Assembly (NCBI GenBank): GCA_014898425.1
Contig: RCSZ01000011.1
Location: 1,672,501 to 1,736,500 of the forward strand
DNA length: 64,000 nt
Reading direction: 5' to 3'
Origin: Botryotinia globosa
Lineage: Eukaryota > Ascomycota > Leotiomycetes > Helotiales > Sclerotiniaceae
The translations under genes and the position numbers were made by a program. Shown piece after piece: positions 32,615 to 44,620 of the stretch (the stretch's first letter is position 1; the number at the start of each line of letters is the position of its first letter). Below the pieces are notes generated by a model. That model was given only the letters and a program-made list of their open reading frames with translations. It searched no databases and had not been told where the DNA came from.

Positions 32615-34827
32615 ATGGCTTCTCTCAATGCGTCATTGAGTACTGGTGCGAGAAGATGTATCGGCAGTCGACAATATATATCTACAAGCGTATCTCCACG
32701 ACAACATGGGACGAATACATCTCGATTGTCAAGATCCATTGCTGCTGCAGGTGCGTTGTTTGTATATTCTCCATTGAGTACCTACCTGGTACTCTTCACT
32801 CCCGTCTTCGTCGTTCAAATACATTCCTTTTTGAGACGGAGAAAACAAAAGTCTCAGGACAGGGATGATTCCGACTCTGACTTACCCTTCCTTACCCTTA
32901 CCCTTCCTTCCTTACCCTCCACCCTTACCCGGACGGCGTCATCCCCATCGTCCCTTCCTCCGGGATCATGTGGCATGGGATGACTTTTATCCGACCACAC
33001 AGAAATTGTGGGGGAAGAGGAAGAAGATGAATAGATACCGTCCGACTATTAATTCTCATTGATCATGCGATCGATGACTTTGATCTAATATGCTACGCCT
33101 CCCATTACACAACACTTTGTCTTTTCCTGTCCTGTCCTCTCCTTTTCTTTCTTTTCGAACTGTTGATTTCCGGTTCACGATTGATTCATTGCCTCAAAAG
33201 ACCTTGTACAAGTGAATGTACATAAATTAAACCAGTTCTCTAATCTTCATCTACTTCATAATAGATTCTCTCCAATCCCGCTCACTTCTACAATCCCGAA
33301 CTCGAACCATGTCCACCACTACCGCTCTCCGCAGTTTGAACGTCAACAACATTAACCCACACGTCAAAGAAGCCAAGTATGCCGTCCGTGGAGCCCTCGC
33401 TGTTAAATCAGAAGAATACAGAGCCAAGCTCGCAAAGGGCGATAAGGATCTCCCATTCGATACAGTCATAAGTGCGAATATTGGAAATCCGCAACAATTG
33501 GATCAACAACCTATTACTTTCTTCAGACAAGTCTTGAGTTTGCTTGAGTACCCACCGTTATTGGAAAAGGAAGATGTGTTGTTGAATGCGTTGGGCTATA
33601 AGAAGGATGTCATAGAGAGAGCAAGGTGGTTGTTGAAGGAAGTTGGAAGCGTAGGTGCTTATAGTGCAAGTGCCGGTGCGACGGGAATCAAAGACAGTGT
33701 GGCTAGATTTATTGAGAGTATGTTCTCTATTCTTTCATGGTATTCGTATGGGTGGCACGGCTAACCTCTTTTCAGAACGAGATGGATTCCCCGCAGATCC
33801 AAAAGATATCTATCTTTCCGCCGGTGCCTCCGCTGGAGTGAACACCCTCCTCCACATTATCTGTGCCGGTCCAAATACAGGTGTTCTAGTACCTATCCCA
33901 CAATATCCTCTGTATACCGCCTCCCTCTCCGTTCTCAACGCAAAATGCGTCCCCTACTACCTCGACGAAGCCCGCAACTGGGGTACAGACCTCCAGGCCA
34001 TTAAGGATGCATACGCTGCTGCTGTCAAAGAAGGAACCGACGTCCGCGCCATCGTTATCATCAACCCCGGTAACCCAACTGGCGCAAGTCTCCCACCCCA
34101 AGATATCGAAGCCGTCATCAAATTCGCCGCCGAGAAAAAATTGGTTGTGATGGCAGATGAAGTATACCAAACCAACGTTTTCAAAGGAAAATTCCATTCT
34201 TTCAAGCAAATCCTCCGCGATCTCCAATCCAAAACTCCAGAGAAATACGACAATGTCGAACTCGCTTCTCTGCATAGCATCTCCAAAGGCATGGTTGGCG
34301 AATGCGGACATCGAGGTGGATATTTCGAACTGTGTGGTTTCGACCCAGATGTCGTAGAGCAGATATACAAATTCGTCAGCATCAGTTTATGCGCACCGGT
34401 CATCGGACAATGTCTTGTCGAACTCATGGTAAACCCTCCAAAGCAAGGCGAACCATCCTACGAACTGTACAAACAAGAATACGATGGCATCTTTTCCGGT
34501 CTCCAGAAGCGCGCAACGGCTCTCTATGAAGCATTCAAGCAAATGGAAGGTGTAGAGTGTCCAGAACCTCAAGGAAGTATGTATTTGTTCCCAACAATCC
34601 ATATTCCAGAAAAGGCCGTAGAGGCTGCCAAGAAAGAGGGTATGGGCCCAGATGAATATTATTGCCATAAATTACTTGAGGCCACGGGTGTTTGCGTAGT
34701 ACCTGGAAGTGGTTTTGGTCAACGCGAAAACACGCTGCATTTCAGAACGACTTTTTTGGCACCGGGTACTGAATGGGTTGGTAGAATTACAAAGTTTCAC
34801 GAAGGATTCATGGGAGAGTTCAGATAG
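32615..34827 (+). CDS. ALT1: Alanine aminotransferase with alternative mitochondrial and cytosolic starts
   Basis: PLP-dependent enzyme interconverting alanine + 2-oxoglutarate and pyruvate + glutamate. Exons 32615-32750, 33265-33717 and 33776-34827 give 546 residues. The first exon encodes a basic, Ser-rich presequence (MASLNASLSTGARRCIGSRQ...) typical of mitochondrial import. The second exon continues it (SLQSRSLLQSRTRT) up to an internal ATG at 33309, where MSTTTALRSLNVNNINPHVK begins; from there a 486-residue cytosolic form is possible. Family motifs: AKYAVRGALAVKSEE, SANIGNPQQLDQQPITFFRQ, IPQYPLYTA, INPGNPTGASL, ADEVYQTNVF, and the PLP-lysine in SLHSISKGMVGECGHRGG (Lys307 of the short form). 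Introns of 514 and 58 nt. The 514-nt intron has promoter-like pyrimidine tracts just before the internal ATG. Confidence 0.93.
32751..33264 (+). promoter_or_regulatory. Long first intron with possible internal promoter for the cytosolic form
   Basis: Donor GTGCGT at 32751 and acceptor AATAG at 33264 keep frame with the presequence exon. At 514 nt it is about ten times longer than the other introns in the window. Strong C/T tracts (TTTTCCTGTCCTGTCCTCTC at 33122) resemble fungal core promoters. Inference. Confidence 0.5.
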
Positions 34828-35730
34828 AGGGTTATAGCGCATGAGAGGAGGTGCATAGTACGGAGTATGTAATGCAATTGCAAAGATGGGGAAAGGGAGA
34901 ACTTACGCCACTAAATCAATAGATGAATATTAGCCACAAAAGAGCTTTTCTTTTGCACAGAGCCTGAGATTATTGGGGACAAAAATCGTCAAAGGGAAAA
35001 GGAAAGGGGAGAGGATAAGAATGGCAGGGAGAAGATAAGAATGGCAGGGAGAAGAAGAAAGAAACGAAGTTATGAAATTAGATATCGGTTGTAAATAGAG
35101 ATATAAAGATATAAAACATACAATACACAATAGCGTGCATCATATACCGAAGCATAGCATAGCTTATAAACCCATTATATCTGATACATCCCGGTCCTCA
35201 GAGAATATATCTCTTATATTCACTTGTCCACATATGTAATGAATAAAATTTACAACACTACTTACTACTTGTGATCATTCTCTCTCTACAAATTCATCTA
35301 TTCTCTATCTATATTCCTATTCCTCCCCCTTTCCCCAAGATCTATTTGCTCTAGAAGAGATACCTACCTACCTACCTACCTACCTACCTACCTACCCCCT
35401 TCTATTCATTTCTACCTCTATAGTTATAATTATAGTTGTGATTTTACCTTATACTTATACTGTATATATATTATATTATATTGTATTGTATGTATTGTAT
35501 TGCATACAACCAAATCACTCACTATCTAATCATAGATAAGTAATATCTAGGAAGAGGAAGCCACATCTTCTATTCTATTCTATTCTATTCACTTTCTAAT
35601 TCCGCATCATTGCTTCACTTCTAGGTGCGTATGTACAATCGATCCACCATCCACACATCCAGCAACATTAATCATCCATCCTACTCAAGTATCTTGTTTT
35701 CAAAAGAAGAAGAAAAACTCCTCATCCAAT
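34828..35730. other. Convergent intergenic region
   Basis: 3' flanks of the aminotransferase and the Gde1-like gene. Includes a duplicated AGAATGGCAGGGAGAAG (35018-35055) and microsatellites; no gene seen. Confidence 0.5.
35361..35396 (+). repeat. (TACC)9 microsatellite
   Basis: Nine perfect TACC units. Shorter TACC runs also occur near 21.83 and 32.01 kb. Confidence 0.95.
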
Positions 35731-38700
35731 CTAAGCTTTATTATCCAAGCCCTTAACACCCTCTAGCAAACCATCTGCCCAAGCGGGCGTTGCGACTCCT
35801 GAGCCCTTGGCATTTTTCGTCAATCCATTTCGAATCTTGAGGACGCTATCTACAATTACTGCGTCGATGCCTTCGTTTACTTGTTCCTATGTTTTTAATT
35901 AGTATATAAATTCAAGTGATAAGACGCAAGTAACACATACCTGAACCTTCACGGGATCATTATTCAACACCCCATAACTAACACAAACCAATCCACTATC
36001 CTTAACCACCTTGACCAATCTAGGACTATTACACAAAGGTTCCGCCGCACTAACCACACCTAGCAAGTTCCAACGACTAGCAAATCGAATTGCCTCTTGC
36101 AAACTACTAGCTCTGATATCTCCTACTGGACTTGTACCCGCATCTGTGAGAAAAAGAATTGGAATACTTGGTTGCTTGAACGACAACAATAGACAAATAT
36201 CCGGATTGAACGAACTGAAGATGACCTTGCGCTTTTGCTTCATGTCGTAAACTTTTGCAAGAACTGTATCACAGAAGCTGTTAAGTTCCACAGCATAAGT
36301 GTCCATTTCTTGTTCTTCAGTTTCGTGAAGCATAGGATATTTCATCTCGACGTTGAATCCGACATTTTGAGGAAGTTCTCGGAACATCTCTTCGAGGGTT
36401 GTGAATGGTGCTTGAATAAAGTTTCCACGGGTATTGCCTTTGTAGCCCTTTTCTTTGAAATCACGAGTGTGTTTCATTCTTTCTGCCATGTCATTTTCGA
36501 ACTCTCCTTGGCCTAGTGATAACGATCTTTGACGATCCATACCTCTTTTGATGGCATGAACTCGTGGGGAATCCTTTGGAGGGGATGGAGGACGTGTTGA
36601 GCGAGATGTGGTCTCATTCACATGAAGAAATTGCTCCAATGTTAGGGTATGAACTGGTGCATCAATACCAGTTTCGGAAACAAGGAAATCATGATAAATG
36701 ACTGGAACGTGGTCCTTTGTGAGCTGAACATCGAATTCGACGTAATTGGCTCCAAGATTTGCAGCTGCGATGAAAGACTGTAGGGTATTTTCACCAAGTT
36801 GGAGTGACTTATTTGCAGAAGTATTCTTGCCGAGACCTCTGTGACCAATGACCATTGTTGAAGACATCTCTTTCCAATATGTTTGTTGCGCAGTGATTCC
36901 CATTTCTGGATGAGAAAATGGCGTAATGACAAGGAAGTTAAAGTTCACAGTTCCGATATCCTCCAAAGTGTCTTTGGAAATTATTGGTACAGTGACATCT
37001 CCTTGAAGATTCATTCGCTTTAGTCCAATCGTTGGCCTAATACTAGACAGAATTGCCATTCCTCTTCCAATCTTATGCTTTTCGCTACCAGCATATGTTG
37101 GTACTATATCGAAGTACAACTTAACATTGGAGGCGTCGAGAGTTGTGAATACAATAGGATCAGTAGAAATATTATCGTGAATAGGAAGATCAATGATCGT
37201 AGGTTCGCCTGTGGCCCCCTTTGCTGAAACCACAATTGACAGAGCAGTGTCGAGTTGAGTAGAATGAGCTTCCGAAATAGGAATATTCTCCAACTTGACG
37301 GCAGGAATATTCTTTCTCATATCCATTGAACCCAGGCTGACAAGGACCATACTTTCATTTGTAAGATATCGATGTCCAAAAGTCTTGACGGGCTCAGTGA
37401 CTCGGGGAGAGTTTGTGCTCTGTGATCGGAATGTTTCGATTGAAGAATGATTGGGTGGGGATGAACTGCCACTGTCTGCAGACTTTTCACTCCCAGAATT
37501 ACCTTTCTCCGATTCGACCGCTGCCAATCTCTCTGCAATATCCATGTGACCCCTCAAAGCTGCATGCTCTCTAGCTGTCCAACCTCCGGCATCAGCTTTA
37601 GATAGATCGGCGCCAGCTGATATCAATAGCTCCACAATACCAAGGTGGCCATCAACACAAGCAACATGTAATGGTGTCCATGAATAGACCTTCTCAGTAA
37701 GCTCAAAATCGGCTTTTTGATCTACTGTTCCTTGGATAAGAATATCCGCACACTCCTCATGACCAGTTCGTGCTGCGATATGCAATGCAGTCTCATCATT
37801 CGAGTTTGCATCTTTCCAATTGATATCAACTCCGGCATCAACAAGTAGTCTAACAATTTTCTTGAAGTTGGACTTTGTGGCCAAAGCAAGAACTGCACTT
37901 GACTTTGCAATATCACGTCTCATAGCAGCTTTTTTTTCGCTGGTACCCTCCCAATTTTCACCATCAAGAAGAGCTTTGGTCGTCAAAGCATGGCCACCAA
38001 TCACACTAAGATGAAGGGGTGCCAAGCCATCATTATCTTGCCATTCCGGTGCATCAATTCCGTTTTCGACATTGAACTGGCCCCAAGTCTGCATAAATTT
38101 CATGACTAATTGACAAATGACAACGAAGCCAAATTCAGCAGCGTAATGTAGCGGAAGACGACCGTAAGAATCTTTGCCACTTAATGCTGATCTTTGATGG
38201 GGTTCCAAATTACTCAACACAAAAGAAAGAAGTTTGACAGACTCATCTTCTAGACTCAGAAGTGTTGATTCTTGAAGTTTTTTCGAATTTGGTCCCGGGC
38301 TAGGCGAAAGGGCCGGCGTGATGAATCTGACGCGATCGGTATCTATGAAAGAAAGACTTTCAGGTTCCTTTTCTTGTGACTTTGCGGCAATTTTTGAACG
38401 GCTGATGGAAATGACAAGACGATGGATACAATTGCGCGCATTGATATCATCTGGTTCATCTAAAGAGTTTATTTTCTTCAGGAAATAAAGAATTGCGTTC
38501 TTGGACTTGCAAGATATGGATCGTTGCAATAAGTTCAAAAACAGCTTTTGCATTGATTGATCCCCAGCATCGAAGCCAGCCTCCGCAATGGCTTCTTTGA
38601 GGGTTGGGACGTCGTCAGCTCTAATTGCTTGATCGACCGTATCAACCAATCCACTGGGTAAATTGAGAATTGTTCTCGATGACACTCTCTTGATTGAGTG

Positions 38701-39381
38701 AGCGGAATGAACCGACAGTGCGTCGTCATTGATATTCTTCTCCCCCAAGACTGCAATCCAATCATTTGTCGTTTTCATAGCTTTGGATAGAGCGAAGTTT
38801 GCAGCAAAAGGCTTCAAATCGACCTTCGAAGCCATGTATCTCGCTTGGGTACAAACATTTGCGACCTTCTTATCCAATTTCTTGGTAATCTTGAGGAAAC
38901 CTTTACGATTTACCTCACCAAACCACTGTAACTTTCTCAATTGAGATCTGAGCTCGAGAAGAGCACCCAATAGCTCTTCGACTTCGTTGCGATCTAACCC
39001 TTGTGTGGTATAAACTTTTGCATCGCTATATCGTTGTTGGAGGAGGTTGAGTCTGCGCGAAGCATCATAGAATTTCTTGTTATAAAACGCGTCAACGTCT
39101 TCGAGGTTTCGATCGAGTGAGAAAAAGAATTCTGGGATCGGAATCAGTTAAGAAATGTAAAGTATGTTGCGAATGACGCAATGGACATACCTGCTAAATC
39201 AACACTTTTTCCATCTTTTGCGGCGTTCGCAGCAGCTTTGATAAGCTTCTTCAAGCCCTTATAGTTGATGTATGAAGAGGACCATTCCGGGACCTGAGAA
39301 GCAGGTAGACTAGAAGCGTATGAGTACTGTGAATAACTTCATATCAAGAAGAGACAGGACTTACGTGCGTCCGAACTTCAT
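35731..39381 (-). CDS. GDE1: SPX-ankyrin-GDPD glycerophosphodiester phosphodiesterase (Gde1-like)
   Basis: Cytosolic enzyme releasing glycerol-3-phosphate from glycerophosphocholine, tied to phosphate starvation. Exons 39365-39381, 39191-39309, 35941-39131 and 35731-35886 give 1,160 residues, the usual size. The N-terminal SPX domain starts MKFGRTLPASQVPEWSSSYI, with NYKGLKKLIK and the basic WFGEVNRKGFLKITKKLDKK motif, the inositol-pyrophosphate-binding type surface. Ankyrin repeats cover about 365-580 (DSYGRLPLHYAAEFGF, NDETALHIAARTGHEECADI, YSWTPLHVACVDGHLGIVEL). The GDPD domain starts near 805 (MVIGHRGLGKN, GENTLQSFIAAANLGANYVE, FDVQLTKDHVPVIYHDF) with the catalytic His and acidic residues kept. 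The last exon adds the conserved VNEGIDAVIVDSV ending. Pho81 shares this architecture but usually lacks an intact catalytic site, so Gde1 is preferred. Confidence 0.93.
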
Positions 39382-41121
39382 GGTGTGAGAGTCTGGATTG
39401 TACAGAATACGTATGTAGTTTTGTGTAGATTTGCGCAAAAGTTGTAGCACAAGCAGAAATAAAGGTAATGATTAAAGAAATCAAACCACCTGGGTTATCT
39501 CATAGAAATTGAAATGCAGCTCCGTTGATCAAACAATAGTTGCTCTATGTGATCCATTCAGTCGCTTTCTCGATTCCTTTATGGATATTTGGCGGGATGG
39601 GGATCCGTAATAGAATTTAGCCGTAATGATGACCAAAATCGAGGGATATTCTGAGTCGATTCTCCTTTTCTGTAGTAATCAATTTCTTCGATGTTAAAAA
39701 TGTTGACTGTGGTTAAGATTCAATGAACATATCCACGTTTTGTGAAATAGTTTCGGATTCGTCAGAATTCTGCCTTTCGATAGCGGGGCGGTGTGGATAG
39801 CTTGAGTGGCGTTATCAAAAACGGTGTGTAGGAATAAGCTCGGATATTAATAGACTACTGGGAAGTCCCGTCTCTCTCTCCCCTTTATCAATCTTTGATG
39901 AGCACCTGACTGAACAAAACGTCTTGTGTTCTTTTCCTCCTCGGACTCGAGTAAAGAAAAAGGGGTTCATACGAATAACTTTCAGAAAAAGAGAACAATT
40001 CAATCGAAGATTCATGCCCTCAAGGGTTTTCTTTCATGTTTTAAATATTTTACATCGCCAGGATGCTCACGGCACATTAGTCCCACCTACGCATGCGGAC
40101 GTTAGTGAAAATCATCATTGGTTTATCGACCGGACTTTTAATTGATATACGGCAAGGTAGGTACTTTTCCCCATAATCCAGGATAATGCCAAGGTAGCCA
40201 AGGGCTTGACCCTGCAGCAGACCATCGAGAGGGTTACGGAGTACAATGCTTTCTCTCCCGATTGTGCATATGCATTTCTCTTCCTTTGGTGGCTTCCTGG
40301 GGCTGGATATGTTGTAGAACGGAGGACATCAAGACCACCTGATTTGTATAGATGTGTGTGCTGGCTACCGGGCTTATCGAAATCGTTACGCATTGTTTAG
40401 TGATTTGGCTTGCATGGAGTTATATTCAATCCAAGATTGATTCCTTGTATGAATCAATCATTGAAAGTTTGTTAAAAGAGAATTACTCAAAAACTGGTGG
40501 AGTACGAAGTAGGGGGGGGTACTTGACTCGAATGTCATTACAGTATTACCTTTTTCTTCCGTGTACACCGCCGCATCTATTTATAAACGCCACATGACAG
40601 CGGAAAGGTAGATCAAGGGACCAAAGTTTGTGGATCTAAGAGATCTTTGTAAAACTTCTGCTCATTAATCATTTACCAGTCCCACGGAATTGGTCGTGGA
40701 GATCTGGTCGACAAAAATACTGAACGACTTGTGATCAACGCATAGACCGAATATTAAGATTCGAAAACGTCTAATTTGGAGTAGAAACCATTTTAGGGGT
40801 CTTACCCCGGACTATTTGAAAGTGCTGATGAAACATTCAAGACTCACACCGACTAATTGTGAAGTACTGGCATAGGTTAGCTATGTCGGTCTCTTTTCCA
40901 ATGCATGATCTGATATAGACCCGAGTGGTCTACTGCACATATCAAACACGAGATACCGAGAAGTCGCCACATAATGCTCGACATCTGTAACGCATTGCAT
41001 CAACATCACATAAAACGGCAATGCACACTGTACCTCAAGCAATGAAAGCTGTAAGACTGCGATTTGCGAGCGATGAAAGCGAGTGGGGTATCTTATCATG
41101 GAGAGCTTTTGTAACGACGAA
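39382..41121. other. Intergenic region, no gene recognised
   Basis: 1.74 kb upstream of the Gde1-like gene and downstream of dbr1. Short frames (39924-40145, 40352-40597) lack family features and are not accepted. Confidence 0.45.
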
Positions 41122-43096
41122 TTAATGCCAACCACCTCTTCCTCTGCCCCAACCACCCCCTCTGTCACCCCCTCTGTCACCCCCTCTGTCACCCCCTCTG
41201 TCACCCCCTCTGTCACCCCCTCTGTCACCCCCTCTGTCACCCCCTCTGTCACCCCCTCTGTCACCCCCTCTGTCACCCCCTCGATGTCCACGTCCTCCTC
41301 CGAACCCTCTTCCGCCACCTCTTCCACCTCGACCTCTTCCTCCTCCTCTACCGCCAAATCCTCCATCTCTGCGTTCTTCCACTGGCAGTGGTCCATTTTG
41401 CATTCTGATCTGCTTTTCCTCATCGGAAGCGTAGAACTTATTTTCCATCCCGAGGAGATCGCAATATTCTTGCATTTGAGGGTTATTGTATTCTACCGGG
41501 CCTTCGTTTACAATTTCTGGCATGCCCTCAAAGAAAGGCGGTGCTGTGATTACGAAGTTCTCAGGAATCTCTAGTTTATTTTGCTGAACAATGTGCTCAT
41601 CGACCCACGCTTGCTCTTTTTCAATAATGGTTCTGTAATGATCCTCTCCCTTATCTTCGGGAAACTTGCTTGCTTTATCTCCTAGGACAAGACCGTTGTT
41701 AAATGCTCGTGTAATAGCTAACCATTCCGGATCATATTCAAACTTTGGTTTAGCTCGTGGAGTAGTTGTCGAAGTCTTTGCCGAGCTGTCATAGGGCTGT
41801 ACCTCTAGGAGCTGTAGAAATTTACGACCTGGTAAACACTTATCTAGAGCAAGAAACCGAACTGCTTTGTTTGTAATTTCTGGTGGTGTTGGCTGTCCTG
41901 GCTGTACCCTAGGCTCTCGATGAGCTGGGGGTGCTGGTTTTGAGAAAGCAGCGGGTAATTGGGCTCGGATATCAGATGGGACTGATGACGGGATGGATTC
42001 TTCTATGGCTGTTGGTATTTGCTTGCTTTCAGTATTGACCGTTGTGGTAGCAATATGCTTTGGTGTATCCGTAACCGATGGGCTATCATCATCATCCATA
42101 TCAAGGTCAATCTCATCATCATTATGTGGTACTATAGGCGGTTTCCCTGTTGCATCTTCGATGTCCACTGGGGTCGCGACTTCGGCTGTTTTGACTTCTT
42201 CCTTTGGTTCCTCCGCAGCCTTTGATTTTGAAGCGTCCTCGTAGGTTTTTACCGCAGAGAATTTACAGTGTAAATGCGCGGCAAGCCAATAATGTGGCCT
42301 TAGACGATCCATAACATAACTCGCGGCCAAATTTCCCAGCGATCCGTCATTAGATTCTCTCTCGAAATCTGGTTTCATATTCCACAGCCTCTTCATATTT
42401 CCATACTTCTCAACAGCTCTTGGCCAATCATGACTGATCCCAATATCAACCTGGGTTTCTATTTGTAGTAACTTCCTGATATCGTATTCGCGAACATGAT
42501 ATATCGACTTGACATCATCCTGGTTGTATGGCAATCGTTCATAATGACTTTTGTTGTAATTGTAACCTTTCCAGATTCCACTCATACCAGCGATTCGCAC
42601 TCCGCCTAATCGTACCACGTTTGCAGCACCCATATAGTAGATGTTCGGCGCAACCCATCCTCCATAATAAAGCTCCCATAAATGACTGCTAGCTTCGTGA
42701 TTGCCGCCAACGAAAATGGTGAGGTATGGAGCTTTCTTGATTCCGCTATAATATGCGTGGAAATCGCCGATTTCTCGATATTTGACAGGACACGACATTA
42801 CTGTAAGATCATTTGCGTTTCTTACTGCCTGGAATAGTCAGCAAAAGAATTCGATTGTGGATAATAAGGGATTTTATCGTACCTGGAAGTCCCCTCCAAT
42901 GATGAGGAGATCAACGCCATCCCAACTTCGAGCTTCGCAAGCTTTCTCTATTGAAGAATATATTGCATTGAGAGTGCCATGGCCCTATTGGAAGATTCAG
43001 CAGAATGGCAGAGTAGATTGATCAAAATGCCTTGGAACTTACACATCCCTCTACAGCGACGCGCAAACCATTCACTTCTCGAATGGAGGCAGCCAT
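41122..43096 (-). CDS. DBR1: RNA lariat debranching enzyme Dbr1
   Basis: Metallophosphoesterase that opens the 2'-5' bond of excised intron lariats in the nucleus. Exons 43043-43096, 42883-42984 and 41122-42828 (introns of 58 and 54 nt) give 620 residues. The start is the internal ATG at 43096 (MAASIREVNGLRVAVEGCGH); the frame upstream of it is longer but unrelated. Metal and catalytic motifs: EGCGHG, GGDFQAVRN, GGNHEASSHL, SHDWPRAVEKYG and LAAHLHCKF. The central LYYGGWVAPNIYYMGAANV and RIAGMSGIWKGYNY match Dbr1. An acidic linker is followed by the C-terminal Dbr1 domain (FLALDKCLPGRKFLQLLEV). The tail is an RGG/RGGD array encoded by a perfect 12-bp minisatellite, unusual for the family. Confidence 0.95.
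41161..41280 (-). repeat. Coding 12-bp minisatellite, 10 perfect copies (RGGD repeats in Dbr1)
   Basis: TCTGTCACCCCC on the plus strand repeated exactly ten times without a mismatch. On the coding strand it gives tandem Gly-Gly-Asp-Arg. Perfect identity suggests recent expansion and likely length polymorphism. Confidence 0.95.
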
Positions 43097-43390
43097 TTCG
43101 GGTAGTCCCGTAGGTGACTTCTTGCTGGATAATTTACGAGTAATTATGTAGCTGTAGCTTCTCCCATTACGCAGACAAGATGACTCTCGTATTTGCAAAA
43201 TGTTTCGCAGATGTTTATACAGTTGAAACATAATTTCATTTTTGTTCATCAATTCGCTCGCTTGCTTTGGTCTAGAAGGTTATCTCTCAAGCGCAAACCG
43301 AAAATCATAAGGTTAATTTATCAAAAATTCTCTTCACACAACGCGTCATAACTTCAAACCTCACACTCTCCATACCACTTCATAAGAACT
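43097..43390. promoter_or_regulatory. Divergent promoter dbr1 / Rpr2-like
   Basis: 294 bp between opposed start codons, with A/C/T-rich leader before 43391. Confidence 0.5.
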
Positions 43391-43981
43391 ATGGCAGATT
43401 TAGAATTAGCGGCGCGTCTACGATATTTGAACGAGTCCGCACGTTTCCTGGCAAAATCGGCACCTACGACCTCAAAATATCTAGTGTCGCAATGTAATTC
43501 TCTAATGTTTGATCACGAGATTGAGCAACCGGAGTTGTCAAAACGAGGATCGTGCAGTGCTTGCGGGAGTATTATGATATTGGGATCTGAAGGCAAATTG
43601 GAAGTCAGATCGCAAAGCCTTAAAAAGAAGCCAATTCGAAACAGGGCAAAAGGAGTCTCTCGTGTGGAAAAGGCGATGATATATACATGTGGTTCTTGCA
43701 ACAAGATGACCAGACATCGCTTGGATCCAGCTCCTGTGGCATCTAGGTTTAAGCATGGTGCAGTTCAGCATGGAGTTGTCTCTAAACCCAATCCCTTACC
43801 AGCGCAGAACTTGCCAACTGCGAGTACCATAGGTACACCTTCTACAAATGCAAGTAGTAAGAAAAGGGCCAAGAATCGCAAGCTGGGTGGGCTTGGAGCA
43901 TTGCTAGCAAAGCAAAAAGCATCACAGACAGGCTCACCTGGGTTCGGTCTGGATTTGATAGATTTGATGAAGAAGAGTTGA
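43391..43981 (+). CDS. RNase P/MRP subunit, Rpr2/Rpp21/Snm1 family
   Basis: Small zinc-ribbon protein of the RNase P (pre-tRNA 5' processing) or RNase MRP complex. Single exon, 196 residues, ATG 43391. The N-terminal helix (LAARLRYLNESARFLAK) matches the Rpr2 start. Zinc ligands are CSAC (Cys55, Cys58) and CGSCNKMTRHR (Cys100, Cys103), with the basic RNRAKGVSRVEKAMIYTC segment between them. The C-terminus is low-complexity and basic (KKRAKNRK), then a GLGALLAKQK segment that recurs in fungal Snm1/Rpr2 proteins. Which of RNase P (Rpr2) or RNase MRP (Snm1) it serves cannot be decided from sequence alone. It shares a divergent promoter with dbr1, another RNA-processing gene. Confidence 0.85.
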   Translation: MADLELAARLRYLNESARFLAKSAPTTSKYLVSQCNSLMFDHEIEQPELSKRGSCSACGSIMILGSEGKLEVRSQSLKKKPIRNRAKGVSRVEKAMIYTCGSCNKMTRHRLDPAPVASRFKHGAVQHGVVSKPNPLPAQNLPTASTIGTPSTNASSKKRAKNRKLGGLGALLAKQKASQTGSPGFGLDLIDLMKKS

Positions 43982-44620
43982 ACATTCCAAGGTGTCTCAT
44001 GTTTTTCTCGAGATTGTCATGAAGATTCATTGTGCATCAATCAGATGTGGGCGGAGAGATCGTCACTGTGGGATATCCGTACTGTATACACAACGCCATG
44101 CTATTGTCAACATAGACACTTCGGTCATCGCAGTGTTGAGCTTTGGCTGTACAAACATGGTTCGAATGAATGCGGCATTGTGTTTATACTTATTATCCAG
44201 AGAACCATTAAGCTCTCCCTGTCGGGGCAAATTTTGGGATGAACCACATGCTACGACCATGTATGGCTCCCTATGATGGACGACAAGTTCTTGGTTCAGT
44301 CACAAGAATCCAATATATCAACAAGATGACGATAAAACACAAGATACAAAATTCCCATGGCCATATAACAATCTTTCTTGGACCCCTTCATCAATGACAA
44401 ACCAGACCTTCCACTGCTTTCTCGGACTTTCAGCCTGACGCCCGATGAGGTAACGCGCCCCGCTAAAAGTTCATAACCGGGGTAGAATCTTATCAGACAA
44501 ATCGAAAAATATAATTTCTCGACCCCTCATAAACAATTGCCCCTCCAATTTTTTACAATCATTATTGTGCGTCATATTAAAATTTACACAAATTTAATCA
44601 ACAACAGAAATTCAGATATT
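43982..44620. other. Intergenic region upstream of zpr1
   Basis: No gene seen. The last 100 bp are A/T-rich leader; a GC-rich stretch with CCCCGC and CCGGGG lies near 44458-44482. Confidence 0.45.

Noticed and set aside
41083..41574. Plus-strand ORF of repeated PSVT units
   Set aside because: It is the antisense shadow of the RGGD minisatellite of Dbr1; no independent features.
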